A stretch of 64,000 bases of DNA from Alcanivorax nanhaiticus (GTDB lineage Bacteria > Pseudomonadota > Gammaproteobacteria > Pseudomonadales > Alcanivoracaceae). Position 1 is the stretch's first letter, and each line of letters starts with the position of its first letter. Below are positions 53,903 through 63,917 of the stretch, one piece after another. The position numbers and the translations under genes were made by a program. The stretch covers positions 310,001 through 374,000 of the forward strand of contig NZ_ARXV01000002.1 of NCBI RefSeq assembly GCF_000756665.1, given 5' to 3'. Below the pieces are notes generated by a model that saw only the letters and a program-made list of their open reading frames with translations, was not told the origin of the DNA and did no database searches.

Positions 53903-55822
53903 ATGCGTCGACCTTTAACCCTCAAAGACCATCACCATGAACAGCGCATCTTTGGCGTGCGACTGGTCGTGGGCGTCTTTCTGGTGCTGTTGCTCACCGG
54001 CGTTCTGATCAGTCGCATGGTCTGGCTGCAAGTCATCGAGCACAGCCGCTACACCACCCTCAGTGATAACAACCGGGTGCAAACCCAGGCGATGTCTCCG
54101 CCAAGGGGGCTCATCACTGACCGCGATGGCGTTATCCTCGCCGAAAACCGGCCCGACTTTTCACTGGAAGTGATCATCGAACAGACTCGGGATCTGGACG
54201 CTCTGCTCACCGAAGTTGCCAAGCTGGTAGAACTGGACGAAGGGGACCGGGAGCGGTTCGACAAACGTCGCCGCTCCGCCCGTCGCCCATGGGAACCCGT
54301 ACCCTTGCGCGGCCGCTTGACCGAAGAGGAAATTGCCCGCCTGGTGGTCAACCAGCACCGCCTGCCAGGGCTGCGCATTTCCGCCGACCCGGTCCGTCAC
54401 TACCCCCATGACATTCTGTTTTCCCATGTGATCGGGTACGTGAACCGGATCAACGCCCAGGATCTGGATAACATGACCTTGGATCAGCAACGGGATTATG
54501 CCGGCACCCACTTTTATGGTCGCACCGGCATCGAGCGCTTTTACGAAGATCGCCTGCATGGTGAAGTGGGCTATCGACAAGTGGAAACCAATGCCCGTGG
54601 CCGCATCCTGCGCGTACTGGAAGAACAACCACCGGTTCCCGGCCAGGACCTGACCCTGCGCTTGTCTATGCGGGTGCAACAGGCCGCCTATGATGCCCTG
54701 GGGGACCGCCGCGGCGCGGTAGTCGCCATTGATCCCCGCGATGGCAGTGTACTGGCGTTTGTCAGCCGTCCGGGTTTCAATCCCAACCTGTTCGTGACGG
54801 GTATCTCACACAAGGATTACTCCGCCTACCGTAACGATCACGATAACCCCCTGTTCAACCGGGCCCTGCAGGGACGCTACCCGCCGGGCTCCACCATCAA
54901 GCCCATGCTCGGGCTCGCTGGCCTGGATGCCGGCGTCACCAACTGGCAACGCAGCATTCGTGATCCCGGTTTCTACCAGCTGGAAAACGACCCCCACCGT
55001 TACCGCGACTGGAAACGCTGGGGCCATGGCCGCGTCGATTTGCATCTGGCCGTCGTGCAATCCTGTGATACCTATTTTTACGACATGGGTTTCAAGCTGG
55101 GCATCGACAGGATGCACGACTACATGAACCAGTTTTCCATCGGACAAGTCACGGGCATTGATCTGGACAACGAATCTCAGGGCCTGATGCCATCCAAGCA
55201 ATGGAAAAAGGCCTTCCGCAACCGCCCCTGGTTCCACGGCGACACCATCAACGCCAGTATCGGACAGGGTTTTGTCCTGGCAACCCCTCTGCAACTCGCC
55301 ACCGCCACCGCCATTACTGCCAATCACGGCAAGCAAGTCATCCCGACGCTGGCGGGAGAACAACAGGCGATAGAGCGCAGCGATCTGGTGCTTCAGGATG
55401 AAAGCAACTGGGAAAAGATGACCAACGCCATGGTGGACGTGACCGGCCCCAAAGGCACAGCACGAGTCATGGCAGTCAACGCCCAATACCCAATCGCCGC
55501 CAAGTCCGGCACCGCCCAGGTCTTCTCCGTAGGCCAGGATGAAACCTATAACGAAGACGAAATCGCCGAGCGAATGCTCGACCACGCCCTGATGGTCTCC
55601 TTTGCCCCTGCCGACAATCCGGCGATAGCAGTAGCGGTACTGGTAGAAAATGGTCGCCATGGCGGCTCCACCGCTGGCCCGGTTGCACGGGAAGTCATGG
55701 ATGCCTGGCTGCTGGACAAGGACGGCAACCTGAACGTTCCGGCGGTTTTTGCAGCGAAATCTGAAACAGCAGCGCCCCCATCGCCCGACAGTGATGAAAC
55801 CAGCGGCGAGGAGAGCCCATGA
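53903..55822 (+). CDS. mrdA: Penicillin-binding protein 2
   Basis: The protein has 639 residues from ATG 53903; a GTG at 53885 would add six. One N-terminal membrane anchor (about residues 20-42) is followed by the dimerisation domain and the transpeptidase domain: S330 in 'GSTIK', 'SCD' motif and K534 in 'KSGTAQ'. It makes peptidoglycan crosslinks in the elongasome with RodA. The stop overlaps the rodA start by 4 bp. Confidence 0.96.
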   Translation: MRRPLTLKDHHHEQRIFGVRLVVGVFLVLLLTGVLISRMVWLQVIEHSRYTTLSDNNRVQTQAMSPPRGLITDRDGVILAENRPDFSLEVIIEQTRDLDALLTEVAKLVELDEGDRERFDKRRRSARRPWEPVPLRGRLTEEEIARLVVNQHRLPGLRISADPVRHYPHDILFSHVIGYVNRINAQDLDNMTLDQQRDYAGTHFYGRTGIERFYEDRLHGEVGYRQVETNARGRILRVLEEQPPVPGQDLTLRLSMRVQQAAYDALGDRRGAVVAIDPRDGSVLAFVSRPGFNPNLFVTGISHKDYSAYRNDHDNPLFNRALQGRYPPGSTIKPMLGLAGLDAGVTNWQRSIRDPGFYQLENDPHRYRDWKRWGHGRVDLHLAVVQSCDTYFYDMGFKLGIDRMHDYMNQFSIGQVTGIDLDNESQGLMPSKQWKKAFRNRPWFHGDTINASIGQGFVLATPLQLATATAITANHGKQVIPTLAGEQQAIERSDLVLQDESNWEKMTNAMVDVTGPKGTARVMAVNAQYPIAAKSGTAQVFSVGQDETYNEDEIAERMLDHALMVSFAPADNPAIAVAVLVENGRHGGSTAGPVAREVMDAWLLDKDGNLNVPAVFAAKSETAAPPSPDSDETSGEESP

Positions 55823-56964
55823 GCCAGCGCGAATTTTTTCGGCAAATGCCAGGCCAGGGTGGCGCCTCGCTCTCTCCCGGCCTGGCTGAGCGTCTGCATC
55901 TGGACGCCCCGCTACTGGCCAGCCTGCTAATGCTGATGCTGGGTGGCCTGACAGTGCTCTACAGTGCCGGTGGCGAGAGCATGGAACTGGTCGTTCGCCA
56001 ATGTATTCGCTTTGGCGCAGGCCTTGCCGCCATGTTTGTGCTGGCCCAGTTCCCTCCCCGCAGTTACCGCTTCTGGGCACCCGTCATTTATACCATTGGC
56101 CTGATACTACTGGTGCTGGTACTGGTGGCAGGCACCGAGGCCAAAGGGGCGCAGCGCTGGCTTTCCATCCCCGGTCTCGGCCGCTTTCAGCCGTCTGAAG
56201 TCATGAAGCTGGCCGTGCCGGCCATGGTGGCCTGGTTCTTCAGCGAACGCACGCTACCGCCCAAACTGCTAGACGTGATAGGCGCGTTGATCCTGCTGGG
56301 CCTGCCCGCCATGCTGATTGGCCTTCAGCCAGATCTGGGTACCGCCATTCTGATTGCAGCCAGCGGCCTGGTCGTCCTGTTTATGGCTGGACTGTCCTGG
56401 CGGCTGATCGCCGTGGCAGTGATCGTCGTTGTTACCGCCGCACCGCTGATGTATTTCTTCGTGATGCATGACTACCAGCGCAATCGGGTAGACACTTTTT
56501 TGAACCCGGAAGCCGATCCACGGGGAACTGGATGGAACATTATCCAGTCCAAGACAGCGATCGGCTCTGGCGGCATCGACGGCAAAGGTTGGCTGGATGG
56601 CACTCAGTCACGGCTCGATTTTTTGCCTGAGTCCTCAACCGATTTCATTCTGGCAGTGCTCAGCGAAGAATTCGGTCTTGTTGGTGTCTGCATCCTGCTG
56701 ATCATGTATCTGGTCATTGTCGGGCGCGGATTTTTTATCAGCTGGCAAGCACAGGACACCTTCTCAAGGCTACTGGGCTCCAGCCTGATCATGACGTTCT
56801 TTATCTACGTTTTCGTCAACATGGGCATGGTGACCGGGCTGTTACCCGTAGTCGGTGTTCCGCTGCCACTAGTGAGCTACGGCGGCACCTCTATTGTGAC
56901 ACTGCTGGCCAGCTTCGGAATGTTAATGTCGATTCAGACCCATCGACGCCTGATTAGTTATTGA
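55819..56964 (+). CDS. rodA: Rod-shape SEDS glycosyltransferase RodA
   Basis: The 381-residue protein has about ten helices and the SEDS landmarks 'QPDLGTAI', 'FLPESSTDFILAVLSEEFG' and 'PLPLVSYGGTSI'. The Asp of the first is near the catalytic site. It polymerises lipid II with PBP2. It starts inside the mrdA stop. The ORF carries an extra N-terminal polar segment of about 30 residues. Confidence 0.96.
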   Translation: MSQREFFRQMPGQGGASLSPGLAERLHLDAPLLASLLMLMLGGLTVLYSAGGESMELVVRQCIRFGAGLAAMFVLAQFPPRSYRFWAPVIYTIGLILLVLVLVAGTEAKGAQRWLSIPGLGRFQPSEVMKLAVPAMVAWFFSERTLPPKLLDVIGALILLGLPAMLIGLQPDLGTAILIAASGLVVLFMAGLSWRLIAVAVIVVVTAAPLMYFFVMHDYQRNRVDTFLNPEADPRGTGWNIIQSKTAIGSGGIDGKGWLDGTQSRLDFLPESSTDFILAVLSEEFGLVGVCILLIMYLVIVGRGFFISWQAQDTFSRLLGSSLIMTFFIYVFVNMGMVTGLLPVVGVPLPLVSYGGTSIVTLLASFGMLMSIQTHRRLISY

Positions 56965-57035
56965 GCAACTGCAGCACGCTTCACGCAACATGCGGGAGAG
57001 GCTGCGCCAAAAGAAAACAAACAGGAGTAGCGGCT

Positions 57036-58085
57036 TTGCGGCGTATTCATCACGGATTTATTGGCACCCTGCTTTCCCTTGCTGCCCTCACGGCCCAAGC
57101 CGAACTGGAGCATACCTGCCCGGAAAATGGCGCTTATCTTGAGCGTCCTGCGGCCAAAACCATGATCGCTGATCTGGTAAAACAAGGCCTGGATGAACAG
57201 CGCATTCGCACCGTACTGGGTAGCGCCGAGTGTCAGCCGAAAATTCTCGAGTCCATCGCCAGGCCAGCCGAAAAGACACACACCTGGGCGACCTACCAAA
57301 AGATTTTCCTTCAGGAGAGCCGGGTACAGAAAGGGGTGGAATTCGCCCATGAGCATGCCGACACTCTGAGCCGCGCTGAACAAACCTACGGTGTACCGCG
57401 GGAGATCATACTCGCCATCATTGGTGTGGAAACCCGTTATGGACAGCACATGGGCACATACCGGGTGGTCGATGCGCTCGCCACTCTGGGCTTTGATTAT
57501 CCGCCGCGGGGCAAGTTCTTCAGCAAGCAACTGAAAGCCTTGTTTGAACTGGAGCAGCAGGCGCACATTGATGCCGAGACCATCACTGGCTCCTATGCCG
57601 GAGCCATGGGCTTCGGCCAGTTTATCCCTACCAGCTATCAGGCCTATGCGGTGGACTTCGACAACGACGGCGTCACCGATCTGGTCAACAACCCGGTAGA
57701 CGCCATCGGCTCGGTCGCCAACTATTTCAGTGAACATAAATGGAAGCCCGGTTTGCCTGTGGCAGCACGGGCTCAACTCACCGGTTCTGGCTACCAGGCG
57801 CTGGCCAAGAAGGGATACCAACCCAGCTTCACTCTCGCCACGGCCCAGGCGGCAGGTGTCACCCCATTGAGTTGCCAGGCAGCCATTACCAGTGAGTTCT
57901 GCTTCGATCTGCCGGACAGCACCCGTGTCGCCCTGTTGGATCTGCAGGGTACCGACGGCGCCGAGTTTTGGTTGGCCACTGACAATTTCTATACCATCAC
58001 GCGCTACAACCATAGTCGTCTCTACGCCATGGCCGTGTTACAACTGTCACGACAGTTAGCCGCTGCGCTGGAGAACACGCAATGA
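57036..58085 (+). CDS. mltB: Membrane-bound lytic murein transglycosylase B
   Basis: The protein has 349 residues from TTG 57036, with AGGAG eight bases upstream. This start yields a signal peptide (about residues 1-22, ending TAQA) and avoids overlap with rodA. The catalytic Glu is in 'GVETRYGQHMG'. 'SYAGAMGFGQFIPTSY' is the MltB family motif. No lipobox is seen, so it may be soluble as in Pseudomonas SltB1. It cleaves glycan to 1,6-anhydroMurNAc ends. It ends on rlpA (ATGA). Confidence 0.93.
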   Translation: MRRIHHGFIGTLLSLAALTAQAELEHTCPENGAYLERPAAKTMIADLVKQGLDEQRIRTVLGSAECQPKILESIARPAEKTHTWATYQKIFLQESRVQKGVEFAHEHADTLSRAEQTYGVPREIILAIIGVETRYGQHMGTYRVVDALATLGFDYPPRGKFFSKQLKALFELEQQAHIDAETITGSYAGAMGFGQFIPTSYQAYAVDFDNDGVTDLVNNPVDAIGSVANYFSEHKWKPGLPVAARAQLTGSGYQALAKKGYQPSFTLATAQAAGVTPLSCQAAITSEFCFDLPDSTRVALLDLQGTDGAEFWLATDNFYTITRYNHSRLYAMAVLQLSRQLAAALENTQ

Positions 58086-58960
58086 AACGCCTTGCCATAC
58101 TGGCAACCGCAAGTGCCTTCCTTGGCGCCTGCGTGACAGCCCCGCCCCCCACGGGTACCCAGAAGGACCCCAATGGAGCCCCTGGGTCTGATCGTTACAG
58201 CCTGCAGCAGGATACAGCCCCACATCAGCATCGCGATGTGTCAGCCCTGCCCGAGCCGGTGCCAAAACAAGAGCCGCGCAGTAAATACGGCAACATGGAG
58301 AGCTACAGCGTCTGGGGCAAAACCTATCATGTGCTCCCGGATGCCAAAGGGTATATCGCTGAGGGTAATGCATCCTGGTACGGCCAGAAATTCCATGGCC
58401 ACAGGACATCCAGTGGTGAAGCCTTTGACATGTACCAGTTCACCGCAGCTCACCGCAGCCTGCCGCTACCCACCTATGTACGCGTCACCAATCTGGATAA
58501 TGGCAAGAATCTGGTGGTTCGCGTCAATGATCGCGGCCCCTTCCACGACAATCGCATCATCGATTTGTCTTGGGCGGCCGCCGTTCGCCTGGGGATTGAT
58601 CAAGCGGGCACCGGCAGGGTCCGGGTAGAAGCGCTGAGCGCCAATGACGAGAAAACACCCGGCAGCACCGTGCCAACTGCCGTCCGAGCGGCTGTAGACA
58701 GCCCTCCTCCCAATACCGCCAGCACCCCCTCTTCCGCCCAACGCCTCTACCTGCAGGCGGGCGCTTTTCAGGACCGAAGCAGCGCTGAACGCCTGCGCCA
58801 GTCCCTGCGTGAGCAGCTGGGTCTGGAAGCCGAGATCCGAGAGCAGCAGCCCCTGTTTCGGGTCTGGCTTGGCCCTTATCAGGATGATCTGAGTCGCCAA
58901 CAGATGCGCCAACAGGTTGCTGATGCGGGTTTTGACCGCCCCATGCCGGTTGCCCCGTGA
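58082..58960 (+). CDS. rlpA: RlpA-family lytic transglycosylase lipoprotein with SPOR domain
   Basis: The 292-residue protein has a lipobox LGAC. The double-psi barrel contains 'GNASWYGQKFHGHRTSSGE' and 'VRVNDRGPFHDNRIIDLS', including the catalytic Asp. A Pro/Ser linker precedes a SPOR domain (about residues 218-290) that binds denuded glycans at the septum. It acts with the other wall enzymes in this run. It overlaps mltB by 4 bp. Confidence 0.95.
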   Translation: MKRLAILATASAFLGACVTAPPPTGTQKDPNGAPGSDRYSLQQDTAPHQHRDVSALPEPVPKQEPRSKYGNMESYSVWGKTYHVLPDAKGYIAEGNASWYGQKFHGHRTSSGEAFDMYQFTAAHRSLPLPTYVRVTNLDNGKNLVVRVNDRGPFHDNRIIDLSWAAAVRLGIDQAGTGRVRVEALSANDEKTPGSTVPTAVRAAVDSPPPNTASTPSSAQRLYLQAGAFQDRSSAERLRQSLREQLGLEAEIREQQPLFRVWLGPYQDDLSRQQMRQQVADAGFDRPMPVAP

Positions 58961-59185
58961 CTTGCAGGCCAACATGACGCATCGTCGGACAAGCTTCAGT
59001 CCGCGGTACAAATTCTGGCATCCAACCCCTAAAATGCGGCCATCATGTCGTCACAGGGCCGTTACGGTTAACGTAGAACATTGCGATACGCAGGGATCTT
59101 TTTGTCATTCTCATGTCAAACCCCTGCCAACCGGCCCATAACTATTCATTTTGTCAGGCAGACAAGGAACTACAGGCAGACCACC

Positions 59186-60346
59186 ATGCGCCCCCAGTCA
59201 TTACGCAGCTCTTTTTTTGTTTTCTTTGCTTTTTTCGGTGCCCTGATCACCCTGCAGGCTAACGCCAGCATGGTTCCCCGCGCTCCCCAGATTGATGCGC
59301 GCGGCTACCTGCTGATGGATGCTGCCAGTGGCCACGTTATCGTGGAACACAATGCCGAGCAGCGTCTGCCGCCCGCCAGCCTGACCAAAATGATGACGGC
59401 CTACATTGCCGAGGCGGAGCTGCAGAAAGGGAATCTGTCCGAAGACGACATGGCCCCTGTCAGCGTCAAGGCATGGCGCATGGGCGGCTCAAAGATGTTT
59501 ATCAAGGAAGGGACCCGCGTTAGCGTGGGTGATCTTCTGAAAGGAATCATCATCCAGTCCGGTAATGACGCCAGCGTCGCCATGGCCGAATTCGTGGCTG
59601 GCTCCGAAGACGCCTTCGCTGATTTGATGAACCAGCACTCTCGCCGCCTGGGCATGCACAGCACCCACTTCATGAACGCTACCGGCTGGCCGGCGGAAAA
59701 CCATTTCACCACTGCCAAGGACATGGCCACCCTGGCCCGCGCCATCGTGCGTGACTTCCCCGAGCACTACGACACCTACGCCCAAAAAGAATTTACCTAC
59801 AACGGCATCACGCAGCAGAACCGCAACCTGCTGCTGTGGCGCGACGCCCGGGTGGATGGTCTGAAAACCGGCCACACCGAAGAAGCAGGATATTGCCTGG
59901 TTTCTTCTGCGAAAGATGGCGACATGCGCCTGATTGCTGTGGTCATGGGCACAGATTCAGAAAGTGCACGAGCTCGGGAATCCCAGAAGCTGCTGACCTA
60001 TGGATTCCGTTTCTTCGAAACCTACAAGGCCTACAGCGCTGGCGATATCCTCGACACAGCTGAACTGTGGATGGGAGAGAAACGTGAAGTTCGCCTGGGT
60101 CTGGCTGAGGACCTGGTGCTGACTATCCCAAAGGAAAGCCACGAGAACCTGAAAGCGGAAGTCACCGTCAACCCGCAGCTGCAGGCCCCCATTGCCGAGG
60201 GCCAACAGTACGGCAAAGTCATCGTTCGGATGAACAATGAGCTGCTGGTAGAAAAACCCCTGGTCGCACTCGAAACCATCGAAGAAGCCGGCTTCCTGAC
60301 CAAGATCTGGCACCATATCCTGATGTTCTTCACCGGGTTATTCTAA
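59186..60346 (+). CDS. dacA: D-alanyl-D-alanine carboxypeptidase (PBP5/6 type)
   Basis: The protein has 386 residues from ATG 59186, which gives a signal peptide of about 27 residues. The active-site motifs are SLTK (S65), SGN and KTG (K227). A C-terminal PBP5 domain and an amphipathic helix (KIWHHILMFFTGLF) for membrane attachment follow. It removes the terminal D-Ala from peptidoglycan. A 225-bp gap separates it from rlpA. Confidence 0.96.
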   Translation: MRPQSLRSSFFVFFAFFGALITLQANASMVPRAPQIDARGYLLMDAASGHVIVEHNAEQRLPPASLTKMMTAYIAEAELQKGNLSEDDMAPVSVKAWRMGGSKMFIKEGTRVSVGDLLKGIIIQSGNDASVAMAEFVAGSEDAFADLMNQHSRRLGMHSTHFMNATGWPAENHFTTAKDMATLARAIVRDFPEHYDTYAQKEFTYNGITQQNRNLLLWRDARVDGLKTGHTEEAGYCLVSSAKDGDMRLIAVVMGTDSESARARESQKLLTYGFRFFETYKAYSAGDILDTAELWMGEKREVRLGLAEDLVLTIPKESHENLKAEVTVNPQLQAPIAEGQQYGKVIVRMNNELLVEKPLVALETIEEAGFLTKIWHHILMFFTGLF

Positions 60347-60361
60347 ACCTGACCCAGCGCC

Positions 60362-60393
60362 GGAGGCCGCACCACACAGAGAGGACGGCCTCC
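60362..60393 (+). terminator. Hairpin between dacA and the aminotransferase gene
   Basis: GGAGGCCG and CGGCCTCC form a perfect 8-bp stem, then CTTTCC. The weak T-run suggests partial termination or an mRNA-stability hairpin in an operon. Confidence 0.5.
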
Positions 60394-60415
60394 CTTTCCT
60401 ACACCGGGACAGCCC

Positions 60416-61288
60416 ATGTCACAGGTCTACCTCAATGGCGCCTTCATGGCCCCACAGGAAGCACACATTTCACCCATGGACCGGGGATTCCTGTTTGCCG
60501 ATGGCATCTATGAAGTCATCCCGGCCTATAACGGTGTACTGTTTCGTTTCGATGAGCACCTGATTCGACTGGAACGCTCTCTTGCTGAAATCGCTATCCA
60601 CAACCCCCATAGTCGTGAAGAGTGGCGTCACCTCTGCGAGACACTCATCGAGCGCAACGGTGGCGGAAACCTTTCGGTGTACCTGCAGATCAGCCGCGGG
60701 GCCACGGAAAAACGGGATCATGCCTTTCCAAACCCGCCAGTAGCACCCACCGTCTTCATGATGACCGGTGCCATCGCCATTCCTGCCGCCGACAGCCCGG
60801 ACACAGCCTCAGGCTCAAAGGCCATTACCCTGGACGACATCCGTTGGGCACGCTGTGATATCAAGTCGATCTCGCTACTCCCCAACAGCCTGCTCCGCCA
60901 GCAGGCGGTGGAAGCAGGGGCCAGTGAAGCAATCCTGCTGCGAGATGGTTTCGTTACCGAAGGCTCAGCCAGCAATGTCTTTGTGGTCATCGCCGACACC
61001 ATCATCACGCCGCCCAAAAGCCATGCCATTCTCGGCGGAATTACCCGTGACCTGGTTGTGGAACTGTGTCGTAGCCACCATATCCCCATTGAAGAGCGGG
61101 AAATCCCGGAAAACCAGCTACGACAGGCGGATGAAATCTGGGTCACCAGCTCGACCAAGGAAATTGTGCCCATTATCCAGCTCAACAACGCCCCGGTGGG
61201 CGATGGCAAACCTGGACAAGTGTGGAAAAAAGTGGCTCGCCACTACGTCAACTTCAAGCGCCGCCTGTGCGGCCAGGATCAGGAGTAA
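60416..61288 (+). CDS. dat: D-amino acid aminotransferase
   Basis: The 290-residue fold-type IV PLP enzyme has 'DRGFLFADGIYEVIPAYNG', 'DIRWARCDIKSISLLPN' with the PLP Lys, 'TEGSASNVFVV' and 'ITRDLVVELC'. It interconverts D-Ala and D-Glu with 2-oxo acids. Its place after dacA suggests recycling of the released D-Ala, an inference from location. ybeD starts 4 bp later. Confidence 0.92.
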   Translation: MSQVYLNGAFMAPQEAHISPMDRGFLFADGIYEVIPAYNGVLFRFDEHLIRLERSLAEIAIHNPHSREEWRHLCETLIERNGGGNLSVYLQISRGATEKRDHAFPNPPVAPTVFMMTGAIAIPAADSPDTASGSKAITLDDIRWARCDIKSISLLPNSLLRQQAVEAGASEAILLRDGFVTEGSASNVFVVIADTIITPPKSHAILGGITRDLVVELCRSHHIPIEEREIPENQLRQADEIWVTSSTKEIVPIIQLNNAPVGDGKPGQVWKKVARHYVNFKRRLCGQDQE

Positions 61289-61292
61289 CCTC

Positions 61293-61562
61293 ATGGCTAT
61301 TCAGGAACACCTGTGGGAATTTCCCCACGCCATGCAGCTAAAAGTCATGGGGTCCGCAGACGCCCCTCTCGAAGAAGCCCTGGTCGAAATCCTTTCGACC
61401 CACCTGGACGATTTCGAGGCGGATACTCATCTCACCAGCAAACCCAGCAGCAAAGGCACCTTCATCTCATTCACCGCACAGGTAGTGATGCGCAACCGGG
61501 GCCAGGTAGAAGCCATCTACAAGGCTCTGAACGAATGCCCACATGTGAAGATGACGATTTAA
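61293..61562 (+). CDS. ybeD: DUF493 protein YbeD
   Basis: The 89-residue protein starts at ATG 61293, with AGGAG at 61281. The ferredoxin-like 'EFPHAMQLKVMG' start and 'YKALNECPHVKMTI' end match YbeD. It precedes lipB in many gammaproteobacteria. A regulatory role in lipoate metabolism is suspected, not shown. Confidence 0.92.
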   Translation: MAIQEHLWEFPHAMQLKVMGSADAPLEEALVEILSTHLDDFEADTHLTSKPSSKGTFISFTAQVVMRNRGQVEAIYKALNECPHVKMTI

Positions 61563-61760
61563 GCTACGACGCCGGACGCTAACGCCAAAAGCCGGGACAG
61601 TTCCGGTTTAAGCCTCCGGCATCCCCAGGGAGCGCATGGCATATTTTTTTGCTGTTCTGTACTTTTCATACCGCTCTTACACATAGTAACCCGGCGTCAC
61701 AGCCCGACACCGAAGCCCCACCAACCATGCATTGGATTCGACCTTCCGTCCGTTTAGCTT

Positions 61761-61790
61761 AGCCCCAATAACAACAATGTTCGGGGGCTT
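61761..61790 (+). promoter_or_regulatory. Leader hairpin covering the SD of the 61794 gene
   Basis: AGCCCC (61761-61766) pairs with GGGGCT (61784-61789), which contains the G-rich ribosome binding site. It could limit translation initiation. The rest of the 231-bp gap from 61563 shows only a weak GCCGG/CCGGT hairpin. Confidence 0.4.
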
Positions 61791-61793
61791 CAC

Positions 61794-62090
61794 ATGAAAG
61801 TACTTTCATTACTGGGTTTGATTGGAACTCTCATGATACTGGTTGGCCTCAGCACCGCGCCTACCGCAGAGCCCGTCGCCAATACTGATCATCTTCGCCC
61901 AGACAAAACCATTATTCCCGCCATGCCACGCAGCCCCGCGATTCTCCAGCGCGTGAATGGCACACCGGTGCATTTCGATGCCTTCAACACTATCAACCTG
62001 CACGATGACGATGGCATTGAATATGGCATCAGCGTCCGGGAATTAAACCTGCATCTGGTGAACCAGAAAACAGGAAACCGCCTGATCTGA
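61794..62090 (+). CDS. Small exported hypothetical protein
   Basis: The 98-residue protein has a signal peptide or anchor (MKVLSLLGLIGTLMILVGLS). The mature part ends with 'YGISVRELNLHLVNQKTG'. No family is recognised. It sits between ybeD and lipB, an unusual spot, and is followed by a strong terminator, so it is a separate unit. Confidence 0.6.
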   Translation: MKVLSLLGLIGTLMILVGLSTAPTAEPVANTDHLRPDKTIIPAMPRSPAILQRVNGTPVHFDAFNTINLHDDDGIEYGISVRELNLHLVNQKTGNRLI

Positions 62091-62139
62091 TCAGTATGAA
62101 TCTGATTGACTGTTGTTACCCCGAGAGGGGTCTGCCTTA

Positions 62140-62167
62140 AGCCCGGTCCCCCCACCGGGCTTTTTTT
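62140..62167 (+). terminator. Intrinsic terminator
   Basis: AGCCCGGT and ACCGGGCT form an 8-bp stem followed by a T-run to 62167. An extra small hairpin ACCCC-GAGA-GGGGT (62118-62131) precedes it. Confidence 0.9.
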
Positions 62168-62226
62168 ATCACTTCGCCCGCCAACGCATAGCCCGACAGT
62201 CGCGGCAAGCCTTATACTCTTTGCCC

Positions 62227-62898
62227 ATGAAAGAAGCCCTGATCCGTTACTTCCCCCATGTGGACTACGCCCCCTGCTGGCAGGCCATGCGTGATCTTAC
62301 CGACCAGCGCACACCGGACACGCCAGACGAGTTATGGGTGCTGGAACATCCTCCCGTCTTTACCCTCGGCCAGGCCGGCAAGCCCGAGCATGTGCTCAAT
62401 GCCGGCGACATCCCTGTGGTCAAAACCGACCGGGGTGGCCAGGTGACCTACCACGGCCCCGGCCAGACCGTGATTTACCTGATGCTGGACATCAAACGAC
62501 TGGGGCTGGGCAGCCGCGGAATGGTCACCGCCATCGAGGAAAGCATTATCGAGTTTCTGGCCGATCTGGGTATTCAGGCTGCCAGCCGTGACGATGCCCC
62601 CGGCGTCTATGTGCAGGGCGCCAAGATCGCCTCTCTGGGGCTTCGCATTCGGCGTGGGGCCACCTACCACGGTCTGGCGATCAACCGGGATATGAACCTT
62701 TCCCCCTGGCAGCGGATCAACCCCTGTGGCCACGTGGGGCAACCCATGACCACCCTGGAAGCCCTGGGCATCCATCTGACCCGTGAAGACATGGAGCAAC
62801 AGCTGGTGACCGTTTTAGCCAAACGTCTGGGGCTGACAGCACGGACAGCGCCAGCCCCGGACTGGTACAATAACCCTGACTCCACTACCTCTGACTGA
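62227..62898 (+). CDS. lipB: Octanoyl-[ACP]:protein N-octanoyltransferase
   Basis: The protein has 223 residues from ATG 62227. The frame is open upstream, but it crosses the terminator. '[13 protein letters not shown]', the catalytic Lys of '[11 protein letters not shown]' and Cys of 'INPCG' are present. It moves octanoate from ACP to lipoyl domains. lipA follows after 38 bp. Confidence 0.96.
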   Translation: MKEALIRYFPHVDYAPCWQAMRDLTDQRTPDTPDELWVLEHPPVFTLGQAGKPEHVLNAGDIPVVKTDRGGQVTYHGPGQTVIYLMLDIKRLGLGSRGMVTAIEESIIEFLADLGIQAASRDDAPGVYVQGAKIASLGLRIRRGATYHGLAINRDMNLSPWQRINPCGHVGQPMTTLEALGIHLTREDMEQQLVTVLAKRLGLTARTAPAPDWYNNPDSTTSD

Positions 62899-62936
62899 TC
62901 TTCAGCCAGGACACAGGCAATCAATACAGGCACTCC

Positions 62937-63917
62937 ATGAGCGAGCAGACACAGGCCAAACGCAAGGTTCAGATCGGCGACAAACTGCGTGGCGCAGACA
63001 AGGTGCGCACCATTCCTCTGGTCAATGAGGAAGGGGGCTACCAGCGCAAACCGGACTGGATTCGTGTACGGGTGCCTGCCAATGGGGAAATCCAGCGCAT
63101 CAAGACCCTGTTGCGCAAGCAGAAGCTGCATACCGTGTGTGAAGAAGCCGCCTGCCCCAACCTGCCGGAATGCTTCGGCGGGGGTACCGCCACCTTCATG
63201 ATCATGGGCGACATCTGTACTCGCCGCTGTGCCTTCTGTGACGTGGGTTTTGGCCGTCCCAATGCGCTTGACCCGGAAGAGCCCGTGCATCTGGCAGAGT
63301 CCGTGGAAAACCTGGAATTGAGCTATGTGGTGATCACCTCTGTAGACAGGGATGATCTGGCCGACGGTGGCGCTGAACACTTTGCCGAATGTATTCGCCA
63401 GGTACGCAGCCGCACCCCGGACACCACCATCGAAATCCTGACACCGGACTTCCGTCCGTGCATGGACACCGCACTGGATATACTGGAAGCCACCGCGCCG
63501 GATGTCTTCAACCACAACATCGAAACCGTACCGGACCTGTACAAACACATCCGCCCCGGTGCCCGCTACCAACACTCCCTCGACCTGCTCAAGCAATACA
63601 AATCGCGTCGTCCAGACGTCAGCACCAAAAGCGGCATCATGGTCGGGTTGGGTGAAACCTTCGATCAGGTAATTGCTACCATCCGCGACCTTCGCGCCCA
63701 TGACGTAGACATGATTACCATTGGTCAATACTTGCAGCCCAGCAAACACCATGCCCCCGTTGAACGTTTCGTCCACCCCGACGAATTCCGTGAATATGCG
63801 CGCATCGCCGAGGAATTGGGTTTCATCTCGGTGGCATCTGGCCCGATGGTTCGCAGCTCCTACCATGCCGACCTGCAGCACAAGGGTGTCGATGTGGGCA
63901 TTCACAAACCCGCGTAA
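62937..63917 (+). CDS. lipA: Lipoyl synthase
   Basis: The 326-residue radical-SAM protein binds the SAM cluster through CTRRCAFC. The auxiliary cluster uses '[12 protein letters not shown]'. It inserts two sulfurs into the octanoyl chain. The C-terminal '[14 protein letters not shown]' with the RSSY motif is complete. The 83 bp after the stop show no gene. Confidence 0.97.
   Translation: MSEQTQAKRKVQIGDKLRGADKVRTIPLVNEEGGYQRKPDWIRVRVPANGEIQRIKTLLRKQKLHTVCEEAACPNLPECFGGGTATFMIMGDICTRRCAFCDVGFGRPNALDPEEPVHLAESVENLELSYVVITSVDRDDLADGGAEHFAECIRQVRSRTPDTTIEILTPDFRPCMDTALDILEATAPDVFNHNIETVPDLYKHIRPGARYQHSLDLLKQYKSRRPDVSTKSGIMVGLGETFDQVIATIRDLRAHDVDMITIGQYLQPSKHHAPVERFVHPDEFREYARIAEELGFISVASGPMVRSSYHADLQHKGVDVGIHKPA

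Noticed and set aside
54806-56080. 424-residue open frame on the minus strand
   Set aside because: It is antisense to mrdA and rodA, without start signals or motifs.
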